Origin: Burkholderia sp. BCC0506
Lineage (GTDB): Bacteria > Pseudomonadota > Gammaproteobacteria > Burkholderiales > Burkholderiaceae
Direction of reading: 5' to 3'
Length of the DNA: 64,000 nucleotides
Assembly (NCBI RefSeq): GCF_902833145.1
Contig: NZ_CADFEN010000005.1
Span: 186,001 to 250,000, forward strand
The translations under genes and the position numbers were made by a program. Shown one piece after another: positions 38,654-47,755 of the stretch (position 1 is the stretch's first letter; every line of letters starts with the position of its first letter). The notes beneath the pieces were generated by a model, which saw only the letters and a program-made list of their open reading frames with translations, was not told the DNA's origin and made no database searches.

Positions 38654-38690
38654 CGATTATAGATCAACCTGTACGTTCACGTTCAGGTTG
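38654..38690 (-). promoter_or_regulatory. Promoter and 26-bp operator of the MerR-MFS unit
   Basis: A near-perfect palindrome at 38665-38690 (left half CAACCTGTACGT; the right half matches its complement at 11 of 12 bases) lies just upstream of a perfect TATAAT on the minus strand (38656-38661). This fits autoregulation by the MerR protein. Confidence 0.7.
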
Positions 38691-38750
38691 ACATCGAAAA
38701 ACGGCCGCCGGGCGGGATGCGCGGGCGGCCGTGTCGCGGAGCGGGGGCGA

Positions 38751-40013
38751 TCAGCCGCCGCGGCGCATCAGGTCGAAGAACTCGGAGTTGCTCTTCGTCT
38801 GGCGGATCTTGTCGAGCAGGAATTCCATGGCCTCGACTTCGTCCATGTCGTGGATGAACTTGCGCAGCACCCAGATCTTCTGGAGGATCTCGGGCTTGAT
38901 CAGCATTTCTTCGCGACGCGTGCCCGACTTGTTCAGGTTGATCGACGGGTACACGCGCTTTTCCGCGAGACGGCGCTCGAGATGCACTTCCATGTTGCCG
39001 GTGCCCTTGAACTCTTCGTAGATCACGTCGTCCATGCGGCTGCCGGTTTCGATCAGCGCGGTGCCGATGATCGTCAGCGAGCCGCCTTCCTCGATGTTGC
39101 GCGCCGCGCCGAAGAAGCGCTTCGGACGCTGCAGCGCGTTCGCGTCGACACCGCCCGTCAGCACCTTGCCCGATGCGGGGATCACGGTGTTGTACGCACG
39201 TGCGAGGCGTGTGATCGAGTCGAGCAGGATCACGACGTCGTGCTTCATTTCGACGAGGCGCTTGGCCTTCTCGATCACCATTTCGGCGACCTGGACGTGG
39301 CGCGTGGCCGGTTCGTCGAACGTCGATGCGATCACTTCGCCGGCGACCGAGCGCTGCATTTCGGTCACTTCTTCCGGGCGCTCGTCGATCAGCAGCACGA
39401 ACAGGATCACGTCAGGGTGGTTCTGCTTGATCGCGTGCGCGATGTGCTGCAGCATCACGGTCTTGCCCGACTTCGGCGATGCGACGAGCAGGCCGCGCTG
39501 GCCCTTGCCGATCGGCGCGATCATGTCGATGATGCGGCCCGTGACGTTTTCCTCGCCGCGCATTTCGCGTTCGAGCGACAGCGGCTTGTTCGGGTGCAGC
39601 GGCGTGAGGTTCTCGAACATGATCTTGTGTTTCGAGGCCTCGGGCGGCTGCCCGTTGACTTTGTCGACCTTCACCAGCGCGAAGTAGCGCTCGCCGTCCT
39701 TCGGCGTGCGGACTTCACCTTCGATGGTGTCGCCGGTGTGCAGGTTGAAGCGGCGGATCTGCGACGGGCTGATGTAGATGTCGTCGGTGCTCGCGAGGTA
39801 CGACATTTCCGGCGAGCGCAGGAAGCCGAAGCCGTCCGGCAGCACTTCGAGCGTACCGTCGCCGAAGATCGTCTCTCCCGTCTTGGCGCGCTTTTTGAGA
39901 ATGGCAAACATCAACTCCTGCTTGCGCAGGCGGTTCGCGTTTTCGATCTCCAGGCCATTGGCCATTTCGATCAGTTCGGACACGTGCAGAGACTTGAGCT
40001 CGGATAAATGCAT
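38751..40013 (-). CDS. rho: Transcription termination factor Rho
   Basis: A 420-residue hexameric RNA helicase. The N-terminal helix bundle ([20 protein letters not shown]) and cold-shock-like RNA-binding domain ([23 protein letters not shown]) are followed by the ATPase with P-loop ASPKSGKT near 180 and the Q and R loops. Length equals E. coli Rho. It is downstream of trxA, 195 bases away, so it has a sizeable leader. Confidence 0.98.
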   Translation of the reverse strand: MHLSELKSLHVSELIEMANGLEIENANRLRKQELMFAILKKRAKTGETIFGDGTLEVLPDGFGFLRSPEMSYLASTDDIYISPSQIRRFNLHTGDTIEGEVRTPKDGERYFALVKVDKVNGQPPEASKHKIMFENLTPLHPNKPLSLEREMRGEENVTGRIIDMIAPIGKGQRGLLVASPKSGKTVMLQHIAHAIKQNHPDVILFVLLIDERPEEVTEMQRSVAGEVIASTFDEPATRHVQVAEMVIEKAKRLVEMKHDVVILLDSITRLARAYNTVIPASGKVLTGGVDANALQRPKRFFGAARNIEEGGSLTIIGTALIETGSRMDDVIYEEFKGTGNMEVHLERRLAEKRVYPSINLNKSGTRREEMLIKPEILQKIWVLRKFIHDMDEVEAMEFLLDKIRQTKSNSEFFDLMRRGG

Positions 40014-40165
40014 ACGGAGAACCCGCCAGGGAGGAGAAGCGACGAAAGAAAATAAGGGAGGAGGGCGAGCGGAGGCGCTCAGAGACTTAAATGCGTCTTG
40101 TCGACGTTTTTTAATTCTAGCATAGGCCGATTCGCGCTTGAGCGAGCGATCGGCGGCTTGGCAAC

Positions 40166-40193
40166 GGACGTGTTGCCGACTGACAACACGTCC
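40166..40193 (-). terminator. Perfect hairpin between trxA and rho
   Basis: A 10-bp perfect stem (40166-40175 with 40184-40193) with an 8-base loop, 16 bases past the trxA stop. There is no T run on the leftward side, so it may be a Rho-type 3' end, a processing site or part of the rho leader rather than a full intrinsic terminator. Confidence 0.45.
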
Positions 40194-40208
40194 GCGGAAC
40201 TGCCGGTA

Positions 40209-40535
40209 TTACAGGTGGCTGTCCAGGAATGCGGTGAGCTGCGACTTCGACAGCGCGCCGACCTTCTGCGCGGCGGCCGCGCCGTTCTTGAACAGGATCA
40301 GCGTCGGGATGCCGCGCACGCCGAACTTCGCGGGCGTGGCCTGGTTGTCGTCGACGTTGATCTTCGCGATCTGCAGCTTGTCGCCGTAGTCCTTCGCGAC
40401 TTCGTCGAGGATCGGGGCGATCATCTTGCACGGGCCGCACCATTCGGCCCAGAAATCGACGAGTACGGGCTTGTCGGACTTGACGACGTCCTGTTCGAAC
40501 GATGCGTCGCTGATGTGTTTGATCTGTTCGCTCAT
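40209..40535 (-). CDS. trxA: Thioredoxin 1
   Basis: A 108-residue thioredoxin with the active site WCGPCK in [14 protein letters not shown] (Cys33/Cys36) and the cis-proline segment [12 protein letters not shown]. It reduces disulfides in ribonucleotide reductase, peroxiredoxins (including Bcp in this window) and others. It lies upstream of rho, a conserved neighbourhood. Confidence 0.97.
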   Translation of the reverse strand: MSEQIKHISDASFEQDVVKSDKPVLVDFWAEWCGPCKMIAPILDEVAKDYGDKLQIAKINVDDNQATPAKFGVRGIPTLILFKNGAAAAQKVGALSKSQLTAFLDSHL

Positions 40536-40923
40536 TGGGTCAATACCTCTTACGGTTCGGGGACTGCCTGCTTGCGCGTTGCGGCGTACCGGCCGCCGTA
40601 GGCTGCCGGCCGCTGCGGCAGGTCACTCCGCCTTTCCGGAAAGGAGGGGCGTAAGCGCTGCATGCCGCGGCTCGCGGGTCGTTCGGGCGTCATATTAGCC
40701 TAAATTGCTATCTGCTGCGGGCGGCGATAGTAGCCGCTATGCGAGTAGGGGTACGACGCGACGTTCGACCGTTGTAACTCGCAGGTGGAGGCCGGCGGGC
40801 AAATTGCAAGGGGCAGGCGGCGCGCGGCCGGTGCCAATGGGCGACGCGCCGGTTTGCGCGGCCGGATTCGCATTGTTGCGAACAAACGGTCGCATTCGGC
40901 AGGAAGCGGTGATAGAATATGCC
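40536..40923. other. Long intergenic region between trxA and ffs
   Basis: 388 bases with no convincing gene. On the trxA side there is a TAATAT -10-like hexamer (minus strand, 40692-40697) and a perfect 14-base palindrome CCTTTCCGGAAAGG at 40631-40644 inside the presumed trxA leader. On the other side there is TAGAAT at 40913-40918 for ffs. An open frame of 107 codons on the minus strand (40700-41023) runs into ffs and looks like noise. Confidence 0.5.
40913..40918 (+). promoter_or_regulatory. Candidate -10 of ffs
   Basis: TAGAAT ends 5 bases before the expected 5' end of the 4.5S RNA. The -35 region is poor. Confidence 0.5.
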
Positions 40924-41023
40924 GTGACGGGCCTCCTCGCATGGTGGGGCGGTGAACCTGGTCAGGTCGGGAACGAAGCAGCCACAATCGTTTTCCGCCA
41001 GTGCCGAGGGTCGGGCTCGTCAC
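40924..41023 (+). ncRNA. ffs: 4.5S RNA (small signal recognition particle RNA)
   Basis: The universally conserved SRP core is present (GGTCAGGTCGGGAACGAAGC, then AGCCA), carrying the Ffh-binding loop. The ends pair (GTGACGGGCC with GGGCTCGTCAC, one G-U pair), giving a single hairpin of about 100 nt. It binds Ffh and FtsY to target membrane proteins. The exact ends are estimated from pairing. A T-rich terminator follows. Confidence 0.93.
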
Positions 41024-41032
41024 CTTCCTTCT

Positions 41033-41060
41033 CGCCCCGTTCGCCGGGCGTTTTTTATTT
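41033..41060 (+). terminator. Terminator of ffs
   Basis: CGCCC (41033-41037) pairs with GGGCG (41046-41050), followed by TTTTTTATTT. Confidence 0.85.
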
Positions 41061-41137
41061 CTGCGTCACACTCCGTTCGACCTGCACTTTGCCCGTGTTC
41101 CGCACCGTTTCGCGTGTCGGCGCGACGCAGCGTTACT

Positions 41138-41152
41138 GATACAATTTCCCGA
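41138..41152 (+). promoter_or_regulatory. Extended -10 promoter abutting the dnaX start codon
   Basis: TGATACAAT is an extended -10 (TGN-TACAAT; hexamer at 41140-41145). Transcription would begin about 6-7 bases downstream, that is, at or next to the dnaX ATG at 41152. No ribosome-binding site is present. Confidence 0.55.
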
Positions 41153-43527
41153 TGACCTATCAAGTTCTCGCACGCAAGTGGCGTCCGAAGGATTTCGCTT
41201 CGCTCGTCGGCCAGGAGCACGTCGTCAGGGCGCTCACGCACGCGCTCGACGGCGGGCGTCTCCATCACGCCTATCTGTTTACCGGAACCCGCGGCGTCGG
41301 CAAGACGACGCTGTCGCGGATCTTCGCGAAGGCGCTCAACTGTGAAACCGGCGTCACGTCGCAGCCCTGCGGCGTGTGTCGCGCCTGTCGCGAGATCGAC
41401 GAGGGCCGTTTCGTCGATTACGTCGAGATGGACGCGGCGAGCAACCGCGGCGTCGATGAAATGGCCGCGCTGCTCGAGCGCGCGGTGTACGCGCCCGTCG
41501 ATGCGCGCTTCAAGGTCTACATGATCGACGAAGTGCACATGCTGACGAATCACGCGTTCAACGCGATGCTGAAGACGCTGGAAGAGCCGCCGCCGCACGT
41601 CAAGTTCATCCTCGCGACGACCGATCCTCAGAAAATCCCCGTTACCGTGCTGTCGCGCTGCCTGCAGTTCAACCTGAAGCAGATGCCGGCCGGGCACATC
41701 GTGTCGCATCTCGAGCGGATCCTCGGCGAAGAGCGGATCACGTTCGAGCCGCAGGCGCTGCGGCTGCTCGCGCGCGCCGCGCAGGGCAGCATGCGCGACG
41801 CGCTGTCGCTGACCGACCAGGCGATCGCCTATTCGGCGAACGAGGTGACCGAGTCGGCGGTATCGGGCATGCTGGGCGCGCTCGACCAGACTTACATGGT
41901 GCGCCTGCTCGACGCGCTCGCGGCCGGCAGCGGCCCGGAAATCCTCGCGATCGCCGACGAGATGTCGCTGCGCAGCCTGTCGTTCTCGACCGCGCTGCAG
42001 GATCTCGCGAGCCTGCTGCACCGGATCGCATGGGCGCAGTTCGCGCCGGGCTCGGTGCTCGACGAATGGCCGGAAGCGGCCGACCTGCGTCGCTTTGGGG
42101 AGACGCTGAGCCCCGAGCAGGTGCAGTTGTTCTACCAGATCGCGACGGTCGGGCGCGCCGAGCTCGGCCTGGCGCCGGACGAATACGCGGGTTTCACGAT
42201 GACGCTGCTGCGGATGCTCGCGTTCGAGCCGGCCGTGGGCGCCGGCAGCGCGCCGGGCGGCCAGCCGTCCGTGCCGCCGCGTGCGGTGCCGGCCCCGCGT
42301 GCTGCCGCGGCGCCGACCGCCGCTGCGGCGAAGCCCGTATCGGCCGCGCCCGCCAGCGCAGCGCGGCCGCAAGCTGCGGCGCCGGCTGCCGCTGTTGCAC
42401 CGGCCGCGCGTGCGGTGCCGGCGCAGTCCGGCGGTGAAGCCGAACGGTCGGCCGCCGAGCCGGCGGCCGTTCCGGCGCCGGCAGAGGCAGCAGTACCGGC
42501 GCCGACGGCGGCTGACGCACAAGGCATCGAGCCGCCGCAGCCGGAAGCGAAGGCAGCGCCCGTTGGCGACGTGCCGCCGCCCGCCCGCACGGAACCTGAG
42601 CCGCCTGCCGCTGCTGCCGTGCAGCGAAACGACGAGCCGCCTGCGCGGGCCGAACCGGCGCCGCGCGCCGCGCCGCCGGAGCCGGCCGCCGCGCGTCCGG
42701 CGGCGCGCGCGGGCGGTGCCGCCGCCGCGCTCGACGTGCTGCGCAATGCAGGCATGCGCGTGTCGTCGGACCGCGGGCGCGCAGGCGCCGCCGCCAAACC
42801 GGCGGCAGCCCAGCCGGCCGCCGAAAAGCCGGCCGCCGCGCGTCCGGCCGTCCAGGTGCCGACGCCGCGTGCCGGTGCCCGCGCGCCGCAAGCAGCCGAT
42901 TCGCGCCAGCCGTCGCCGCCGTGGGAGGACATCCCGCCCGACGACTACGTGCCGCTCAGCGCCGACGAAATGTTCGGCGGTTCCGACGACGGTTTCGTGC
43001 CGGTGTTCGACAGCGGTCCCGACGACGTACGCGTGACGCCGAAGCCGGCGGACGCACGTCCGGCCGCACCGATCGACACGCGTCCGCTGCCGCCCGCGAT
43101 CGCGCTCGATCCGATCGGTTTCGACGGCGAATGGCCGGCGCTGGCCGCACGGCTGCCGTTGAAGGGCGTCGCGTACCAGCTCGCGTTCAACAGCGAGCTG
43201 ACGGCGGTCGACGCTACCGCATTGAAATTGTCCGTACCGGTGCCGCAGTATGCGGACGCCGCACAGGTGGCGAAGCTGAAGGTCGCACTGGCCGACGCGC
43301 TCGGCAAGACGGTCGAGGTGAGCGTCGAAGTCGGGCCCGCACGGCGCACCGCGGCGGCGCTCGATGCGGCCGCGCGCGCGGCGCGCCAGCGCGAAGCCGA
43401 GCAGGAGATTCACGGCGATCCGTTCGTCCAGCAGCTCGTGCGCGAGTTCGGTGCGCGCATCGTCGAGGGGTCGGTGCGCCCGCTCGCCGATTCGGCGCCG
43501 GACGGCGCACCGCCGACGCTGCATTGA
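41152..43527 (+). CDS. dnaX: DNA polymerase III subunit tau (DnaX)
   Basis: A 791-residue clamp-loader ATPase. Walker A GTRGVGKT is at residues 45-52, the four-Cys zinc site follows (CETGVTSQPCGVCRAC), and the sensor block LATTDPQKIPVTVLSRC completes the AAA+ domain. Residues about 370-620 are a very Pro/Ala-rich linker, longer than in E. coli, before the C-terminal polymerase-binding domain. No A-rich slippery heptamer of the E. coli kind was noticed, so a short gamma form would need another mechanism. Confidence 0.96.
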   Translation: MTYQVLARKWRPKDFASLVGQEHVVRALTHALDGGRLHHAYLFTGTRGVGKTTLSRIFAKALNCETGVTSQPCGVCRACREIDEGRFVDYVEMDAASNRGVDEMAALLERAVYAPVDARFKVYMIDEVHMLTNHAFNAMLKTLEEPPPHVKFILATTDPQKIPVTVLSRCLQFNLKQMPAGHIVSHLERILGEERITFEPQALRLLARAAQGSMRDALSLTDQAIAYSANEVTESAVSGMLGALDQTYMVRLLDALAAGSGPEILAIADEMSLRSLSFSTALQDLASLLHRIAWAQFAPGSVLDEWPEAADLRRFGETLSPEQVQLFYQIATVGRAELGLAPDEYAGFTMTLLRMLAFEPAVGAGSAPGGQPSVPPRAVPAPRAAAAPTAAAAKPVSAAPASAARPQAAAPAAAVAPAARAVPAQSGGEAERSAAEPAAVPAPAEAAVPAPTAADAQGIEPPQPEAKAAPVGDVPPPARTEPEPPAAAAVQRNDEPPARAEPAPRAAPPEPAAARPAARAGGAAAALDVLRNAGMRVSSDRGRAGAAAKPAAAQPAAEKPAAARPAVQVPTPRAGARAPQAADSRQPSPPWEDIPPDDYVPLSADEMFGGSDDGFVPVFDSGPDDVRVTPKPADARPAAPIDTRPLPPAIALDPIGFDGEWPALAARLPLKGVAYQLAFNSELTAVDATALKLSVPVPQYADAAQVAKLKVALADALGKTVEVSVEVGPARRTAAALDAAARAARQREAEQEIHGDPFVQQLVREFGARIVEGSVRPLADSAPDGAPPTLH

Positions 43528-43571
43528 ACTGACCGCCCCGCGACAGGCACAATCACGCCCCGCACATCTTG

Positions 43572-43594
43572 ACCGGCACGCGTCGCGTGCCGGT
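43572..43594 (+). other. Hairpin between dnaX and ybaB
   Basis: A perfect 10-bp stem ACCGGCACGC/GCGTGCCGGT with a 3-base loop, followed by TTCC, 28 bases before the ybaB start. It may lower read-through or stabilise the downstream mRNA. Confidence 0.45.
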
Positions 43595-43622
43595 TTCCAC
43601 ACGATCAAGAAGGAGTATTCCC

Positions 43623-43949
43623 ATGTTGAAAGGCAACCTCGCCGGACTGATGAAGCAAGCGCAGCAAATGCAGGAAAACATGAAGAAGATGCAGGAGCAG
43701 CTGGCGCTCATCGAAGTCGAAGGGCAGTCGGGCGCCGGCCTCGTCAAGGTGACGATGACGTGCCGCAACGAAGTGCGCCGCGTGTCGATCGACCCGAGCC
43801 TGCTCGCGGACGACAAGGACATGCTCGAGGATCTCGTCGCCGCCGCGTTCAACGACGCGGTGCGCAAGGCCGAAGCCACGTCGCAGGAAAAGATGAGCGG
43901 GATGACGTCGGGCCTGCCGCTGCCCCCGGGCTTCAAGCTGCCGTTCTGA
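43623..43949 (+). CDS. YbaB/EbfC-family nucleoid-associated protein
   Basis: A 108-residue DNA-binding protein. [25 protein letters not shown] forms the N-terminal helix, and [18 protein letters not shown] the central sheet. The usual order dnaX-ybaB-recR is kept. The ATG at 43623 has AAGAAGGAG upstream. It binds DNA as a dimer; its wider role is unclear. Confidence 0.95.
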   Translation: MLKGNLAGLMKQAQQMQENMKKMQEQLALIEVEGQSGAGLVKVTMTCRNEVRRVSIDPSLLADDKDMLEDLVAAAFNDAVRKAEATSQEKMSGMTSGLPLPPGFKLPF

Positions 43950-43980
43950 GCGCGGCGTCCTTGCCACTCTTTGCCGCCGT

Positions 43981-44577
43981 ATGAAACAGCCGTCCGCCTT
44001 GTCCGCTCTCGTCGAAGCGTTGCGCGTGCTGCCCGGTGTCGGGCCGAAATCCGCGCAGCGCATGGCGGTTCACCTGATGCAGCACGACCGCGAGGGCGCG
44101 GAGCGGCTCGGCCGGTCGCTGCTGTTCGCGACCGAGCACCTGCAGCACTGCGAGAAGTGCAACACGTTCACCGAAGCGCAGATCTGCGAGGTCTGCAGCG
44201 ACGAGGAGCGTGATCCGACGCTGCTGTGCGTCGTCGAAACGCCCGCCGACCAGATCATGCTCGAGCAGACGATGACCTACCGCGGGCTGTATTTCGTGCT
44301 GATGGGGCGACTGAGCCCGCTCGACGGGATCGGCCCGAAGGAAATTCATTTCGACCGCCTCGTGCGGCGCGCGTCCGACGGCGTCGTCAAGGAAGTCGTG
44401 CTCGCGACCAACTTCACGAACGAAGGCGAAGCCACCGCCCACTACCTCGGCCAGACGCTCAAGGCGCGCGGGCTGGCGGTCACGCGCCTCGCGCGCGGCG
44501 TGCCGGTGGGCGGCGAGCTCGAGTACGTCGACGCGGGCACCATCGCCCGCGCGATGCTCGATCGCCGCACGATGTAA
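43981..44577 (+). CDS. recR: Recombination protein RecR
   Basis: A 198-residue protein of the RecFOR pathway that helps load RecA on gapped DNA. It has an N-terminal HhH ([20 protein letters not shown]), a C4 zinc finger ([16 protein letters not shown]), a Toprim domain ([17 protein letters not shown]) and a C-terminal Walker-B-like helix. Length matches the family. Confidence 0.97.
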   Translation: MKQPSALSALVEALRVLPGVGPKSAQRMAVHLMQHDREGAERLGRSLLFATEHLQHCEKCNTFTEAQICEVCSDEERDPTLLCVVETPADQIMLEQTMTYRGLYFVLMGRLSPLDGIGPKEIHFDRLVRRASDGVVKEVVLATNFTNEGEATAHYLGQTLKARGLAVTRLARGVPVGGELEYVDAGTIARAMLDRRTM

Positions 44578-44625
44578 GCCGGGCGTCGCCTGCCGGCGGC
44601 GCCGTTCCTCATGCCAGGGAGACAC

Positions 44626-45831
44626 ATGAGCACCAGCCAGGGCCCGCTCGCGGGCGTCAAAGTGCTCGAATTCGGAACGCTGATCGCGGGGCCGTTCGCG
44701 TCGCGGCTGTTCGCCGAATTCGGCGCGGAAGTGATCAAGATCGAGGATCCGAACGGCGGCGACCCGCTGCGCAAGTGGCGCAAGCTCTACCCGGAGCAGG
44801 GCGGCACGTCGCTGTGGTGGTCGGTGCAGGCGCGCAACAAGAAATCGGTCACGCTGAACCTGAAAGCCGACGCCGGCAAGGCGATCGCGCGGCAGCTCGC
44901 GAGCCAGGCCGACATCGTGATCGAGAACTTCCGTCCGGGCCTGCTCGAAAAGCTCGGCCTCGGCTACGACGTGCTGTCGGCCGACAATCCGGGCCTCGTG
45001 ATGGTGCGCCTGTCCGGCTACGGGCAGACCGGCCCGTACCGCGACCGGCCCGGCTTCGGCGCGATCGCCGAATCGATGGGCGGGCTGCGCCACATCACCG
45101 GCTATCCGGATCTGCCGCCGCCGCGCATCGGCATCTCGATCGGCGATTCGATCGCCGCGCTGCATGGCGTGATCGGCGCGCTGATGGCGCTCCATCACCG
45201 CAAGGTCAACGGCGGCGCGGGGCAGGTGGTCGACGTTGCACTGTATGAAGCCGTCTTCAACATGATGGAAAGCGTGGTGCCCGAGTACGGCGTGTACGGG
45301 ATGGTGCGCGAGCGCACCGGCGCGTCGCTGCCAGGCATCGTGCCGTCGAATACGTATGCGTGCCGCGACGGCAGTATCGTGATCGGCGGCAACAGCGATC
45401 CGATCTTCAAGCGGCTGATGAAGGCGATCGAGCGCGACGACCTCGCCGACGATCCCGCACTCGCACAAAACGACGGGCGCGTGCCGCGCACGCAGGAAAT
45501 CGACGACGCGATCGCCGCGTGGCTCGCGCCGCGCACGATCGACGAGGCGCTTGCCGTGCTCAATGCGGCCGACGTGCCGGCCGGGCGCATCTACAGCGCG
45601 GCCGACATGTTCACCGATCCGCAGTTCGTCGCGCGCCAGATGATCCAGCGTTTCAAGCTGGCCGACGGCACCGACATTCCGCTGCCGAACATCACGCCGA
45701 AGCTGTCGGACACGCCGGGCGAAACACGCTGGCTCGGGCCCGAACTCGGCGAGCACACCGACGAGGTGCTGCGCGGCCTCGGCTATGACGCGCAGGCGAT
45801 TGCCGCGCTGCGCGAGGCGGGCGCGATCTGA
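44626..45831 (+). CDS. Class III CoA-transferase (CaiB/BaiF family)
   Basis: A 401-residue CoA-transferase of the formyl-CoA/carnitine type ([28 protein letters not shown] at the start; [20 protein letters not shown] in the middle). The catalytic Asp is expected in [16 protein letters not shown]. The substrate is not predictable: neighbours are housekeeping genes. The start at 44626 is preferred over 44611 because CAGGGAG lies just before it. Confidence 0.9.
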   Translation: MSTSQGPLAGVKVLEFGTLIAGPFASRLFAEFGAEVIKIEDPNGGDPLRKWRKLYPEQGGTSLWWSVQARNKKSVTLNLKADAGKAIARQLASQADIVIENFRPGLLEKLGLGYDVLSADNPGLVMVRLSGYGQTGPYRDRPGFGAIAESMGGLRHITGYPDLPPPRIGISIGDSIAALHGVIGALMALHHRKVNGGAGQVVDVALYEAVFNMMESVVPEYGVYGMVRERTGASLPGIVPSNTYACRDGSIVIGGNSDPIFKRLMKAIERDDLADDPALAQNDGRVPRTQEIDDAIAAWLAPRTIDEALAVLNAADVPAGRIYSAADMFTDPQFVARQMIQRFKLADGTDIPLPNITPKLSDTPGETRWLGPELGEHTDEVLRGLGYDAQAIAALREAGAI

Positions 45832-46047
45832 GTGTCCGCCGGGCCCGGCGCTTCGCGCCGAGCGTCGACGGAGGGATCCGCGGAGGCGCTTGTCGCCGCA
45901 GGGAAAACCCGGCTGCCCGGTGTTTTCCCCGGCGCGCGGAGTGCCGCCGCGTGATGCCGTGGCGCATCGTGCGTCCATGCGCGCCCATGCGTATACCCAC
46001 CCGTCCGCGGCCGCCGGACTGTCGCTCTCGCGCCATCTTTCCTCGGT

Positions 46048-46060
46048 TACAATCGCCGGA
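46048..46060 (+). promoter_or_regulatory. -10 element abutting surE
   Basis: TACAAT at 46048-46053 is followed by seven bases and then the surE ATG at 46060. This would place the transcript start at or near the A of the ATG. No ribosome-binding site is seen. Confidence 0.5.
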
Positions 46061-46821
46061 TGCGAATCCTACTCAGCAACGACGACGGCTATCTCGCCCC
46101 CGGTCTCGCCGCGCTCAGCGAAGCGCTGCAGCCGCTGGCCGAGCTTACGGTGATCGCGCCCGAGCAGAACTGCAGCGGCGCGTCGAATTCCCTCACGTTG
46201 TCGCGGCCGCTGTCGGTGCAGCGCGCAGCGGGTACGGGTTTCTTCTACGTGAACGGCACACCGACCGATTCGGTGCACGTCGCGCTGACGGGGATGGCCG
46301 ACGAGCGGCCGGACATCGTCGTGTCCGGCATCAACAACGGCCAGAACATGGGCGAAGACACGCTCTATTCGGGGACAGTTGCGGCCGCCACCGAAGGCAT
46401 CATGTTCGGTGTGCCGGCCATCGCGTTCTCGCTGGTCGACAAGGGCTGGGCCCATCTGGCCGACGCCGCGCGCGTCGCCGCGGAAATCGTCGCGCACTAC
46501 CTCGCGCATCCGCTGCCCGGCCAGCCGTTGCTGAACGTCAATATTCCGAACCTGCCGTACGACGAGCTGAAGGGCTGGAAGGTCACGCGCCTCGGCAAGC
46601 GTCATCCGTCGCAGCCGGTGATTCGGCAGACCGATCCGCGCGGCGAGCCGATCTACTGGATCGGTGCCGCGGGCGCGGCGCTGGATGCCAGCGAGGGCAC
46701 CGATTTCCACGCCGTCGCGAACGGTTTCGTGTCGATCACGCCGCTGCAGCTCGATCTCACGCATACGCAGATGCTGCCCGCGACGCGCGAATGGGCGCGC
46801 GCCGGAGGGCGTGCTTCATGA
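46060..46821 (+). CDS. surE: 5'-nucleotidase SurE
   Basis: A 253-residue metal-dependent nucleotidase of the stationary-phase survival group. The N-terminal [16 protein letters not shown] carries the Asp pair, followed by [10 protein letters not shown] and the conserved [26 protein letters not shown]. Its stop overlaps the pcm start by four bases. The order surE-pcm-nlpD-rpoS matches gammaproteobacteria. Confidence 0.97.
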   Translation: MRILLSNDDGYLAPGLAALSEALQPLAELTVIAPEQNCSGASNSLTLSRPLSVQRAAGTGFFYVNGTPTDSVHVALTGMADERPDIVVSGINNGQNMGEDTLYSGTVAAATEGIMFGVPAIAFSLVDKGWAHLADAARVAAEIVAHYLAHPLPGQPLLNVNIPNLPYDELKGWKVTRLGKRHPSQPVIRQTDPRGEPIYWIGAAGAALDASEGTDFHAVANGFVSITPLQLDLTHTQMLPATREWARAGGRAS

Positions 46822-47750
46822 GCGGCGAGCGCGCGAAGCGGTTCCCGCTCGCGCTCGAAGATCTCAAGCGAGCGCCACGCAAATCGGAAGGCCGGGCCGG
46901 CGAACGCCAGGCGGCGGGCGCGGTGTCGAAAGGCGCCGACAAACCCGCAGCCGTGCTGAAACCGGTTGCGGCGAAGCCGGCCGCCGTGCGGGCGCCGCTG
47001 CCGGGTGTCGCCGCCGCGAAGCCGGCGACCGCACCGAAGCCCACCGCGCTGAAGCCCGCGCTGCCGAAGCCGGCTGCGCCGAGTATCGCGCCGGCCGGCA
47101 CGTTCGCCCTCACGTCGGAACGTGTGCGCGAGCGGATGGTCGAACGCCTGCGCGCGAACGGCGTGACCGATGCGCGCGTGCTGGACGCGATGGCCGCGGT
47201 GCCGCGCCACCTGTTCGTGGATCCGGGGCTCGCGACGCAGGCCTACGAGGATTCGGCATTGCCGATCGGCCATCAGCAGACCATTTCAAAGCCGTCGGTC
47301 GTCGCGCGCATGATCGAGCTCGCGATGGCCGGCCGCACGCTCGAGCGCGTGCTCGAGATCGGCACGGGCTGCGGCTATCAGGCCGCCGTGCTGAGCCACG
47401 TGGCACGCGACGTGTATTCGATTGAACGCATCAAGCCGCTTTACGAGCGCGCGAAGCTGAACCTGCGGCCGCTGCGCGTGCCGAACATCCGTCTGCACTA
47501 CGGCGACGGGCGTGTCGGCCTGCCGTCCGCGGCCCCGTTCGACGCGATCGTGATCGCGGCGGCGGGGCTCGACGTGCCGCAGGCGCTGCTCGAGCAGCTC
47601 GCGATCGGCGGACGGCTCGTCGCGCCGGTCGGCGCGCAGAGCGGGCAGCACCAGGTGCTCACGCTCGTCGAGCGCGTCGCGCACGCGCAGTGGCGAGCGT
47701 CCCGGCTTGATCGCGTTTTCTTTGTCCCTTTAAAATCCGGAGTGATTTGA
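46818..47750 (+). CDS. pcm: Protein-L-isoaspartate O-methyltransferase with long N-terminal extension
   Basis: A 310-residue protein. The catalytic methyltransferase starts near residue 97 ([17 protein letters not shown]) with the SAM motif [16 protein letters not shown] and repairs isoaspartate in aged proteins. The first 95 residues are an Ala/Pro/Lys-rich extension with repeated KPxA units, absent from the roughly 208-residue E. coli enzyme. ATG overlap with the surE stop supports the start. Confidence 0.93.
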   Translation: MSGERAKRFPLALEDLKRAPRKSEGRAGERQAAGAVSKGADKPAAVLKPVAAKPAAVRAPLPGVAAAKPATAPKPTALKPALPKPAAPSIAPAGTFALTSERVRERMVERLRANGVTDARVLDAMAAVPRHLFVDPGLATQAYEDSALPIGHQQTISKPSVVARMIELAMAGRTLERVLEIGTGCGYQAAVLSHVARDVYSIERIKPLYERAKLNLRPLRVPNIRLHYGDGRVGLPSAAPFDAIVIAAAGLDVPQALLEQLAIGGRLVAPVGAQSGQHQVLTLVERVAHAQWRASRLDRVFFVPLKSGVI

Positions 47751-47755
47751 AACCG

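Noticed and set aside
40700-41023. A 107-codon minus-strand frame between trxA and ffs
   Set aside because: It overlaps the whole 4.5S RNA, has no recognisable domain and no ribosome site.
42281-43036. Arg/Pro-rich 251-codon frame inside dnaX as a possible frameshift product
   Set aside because: It is the +1 shadow of the Ala/Pro linker, and no slippery sequence leads into it.
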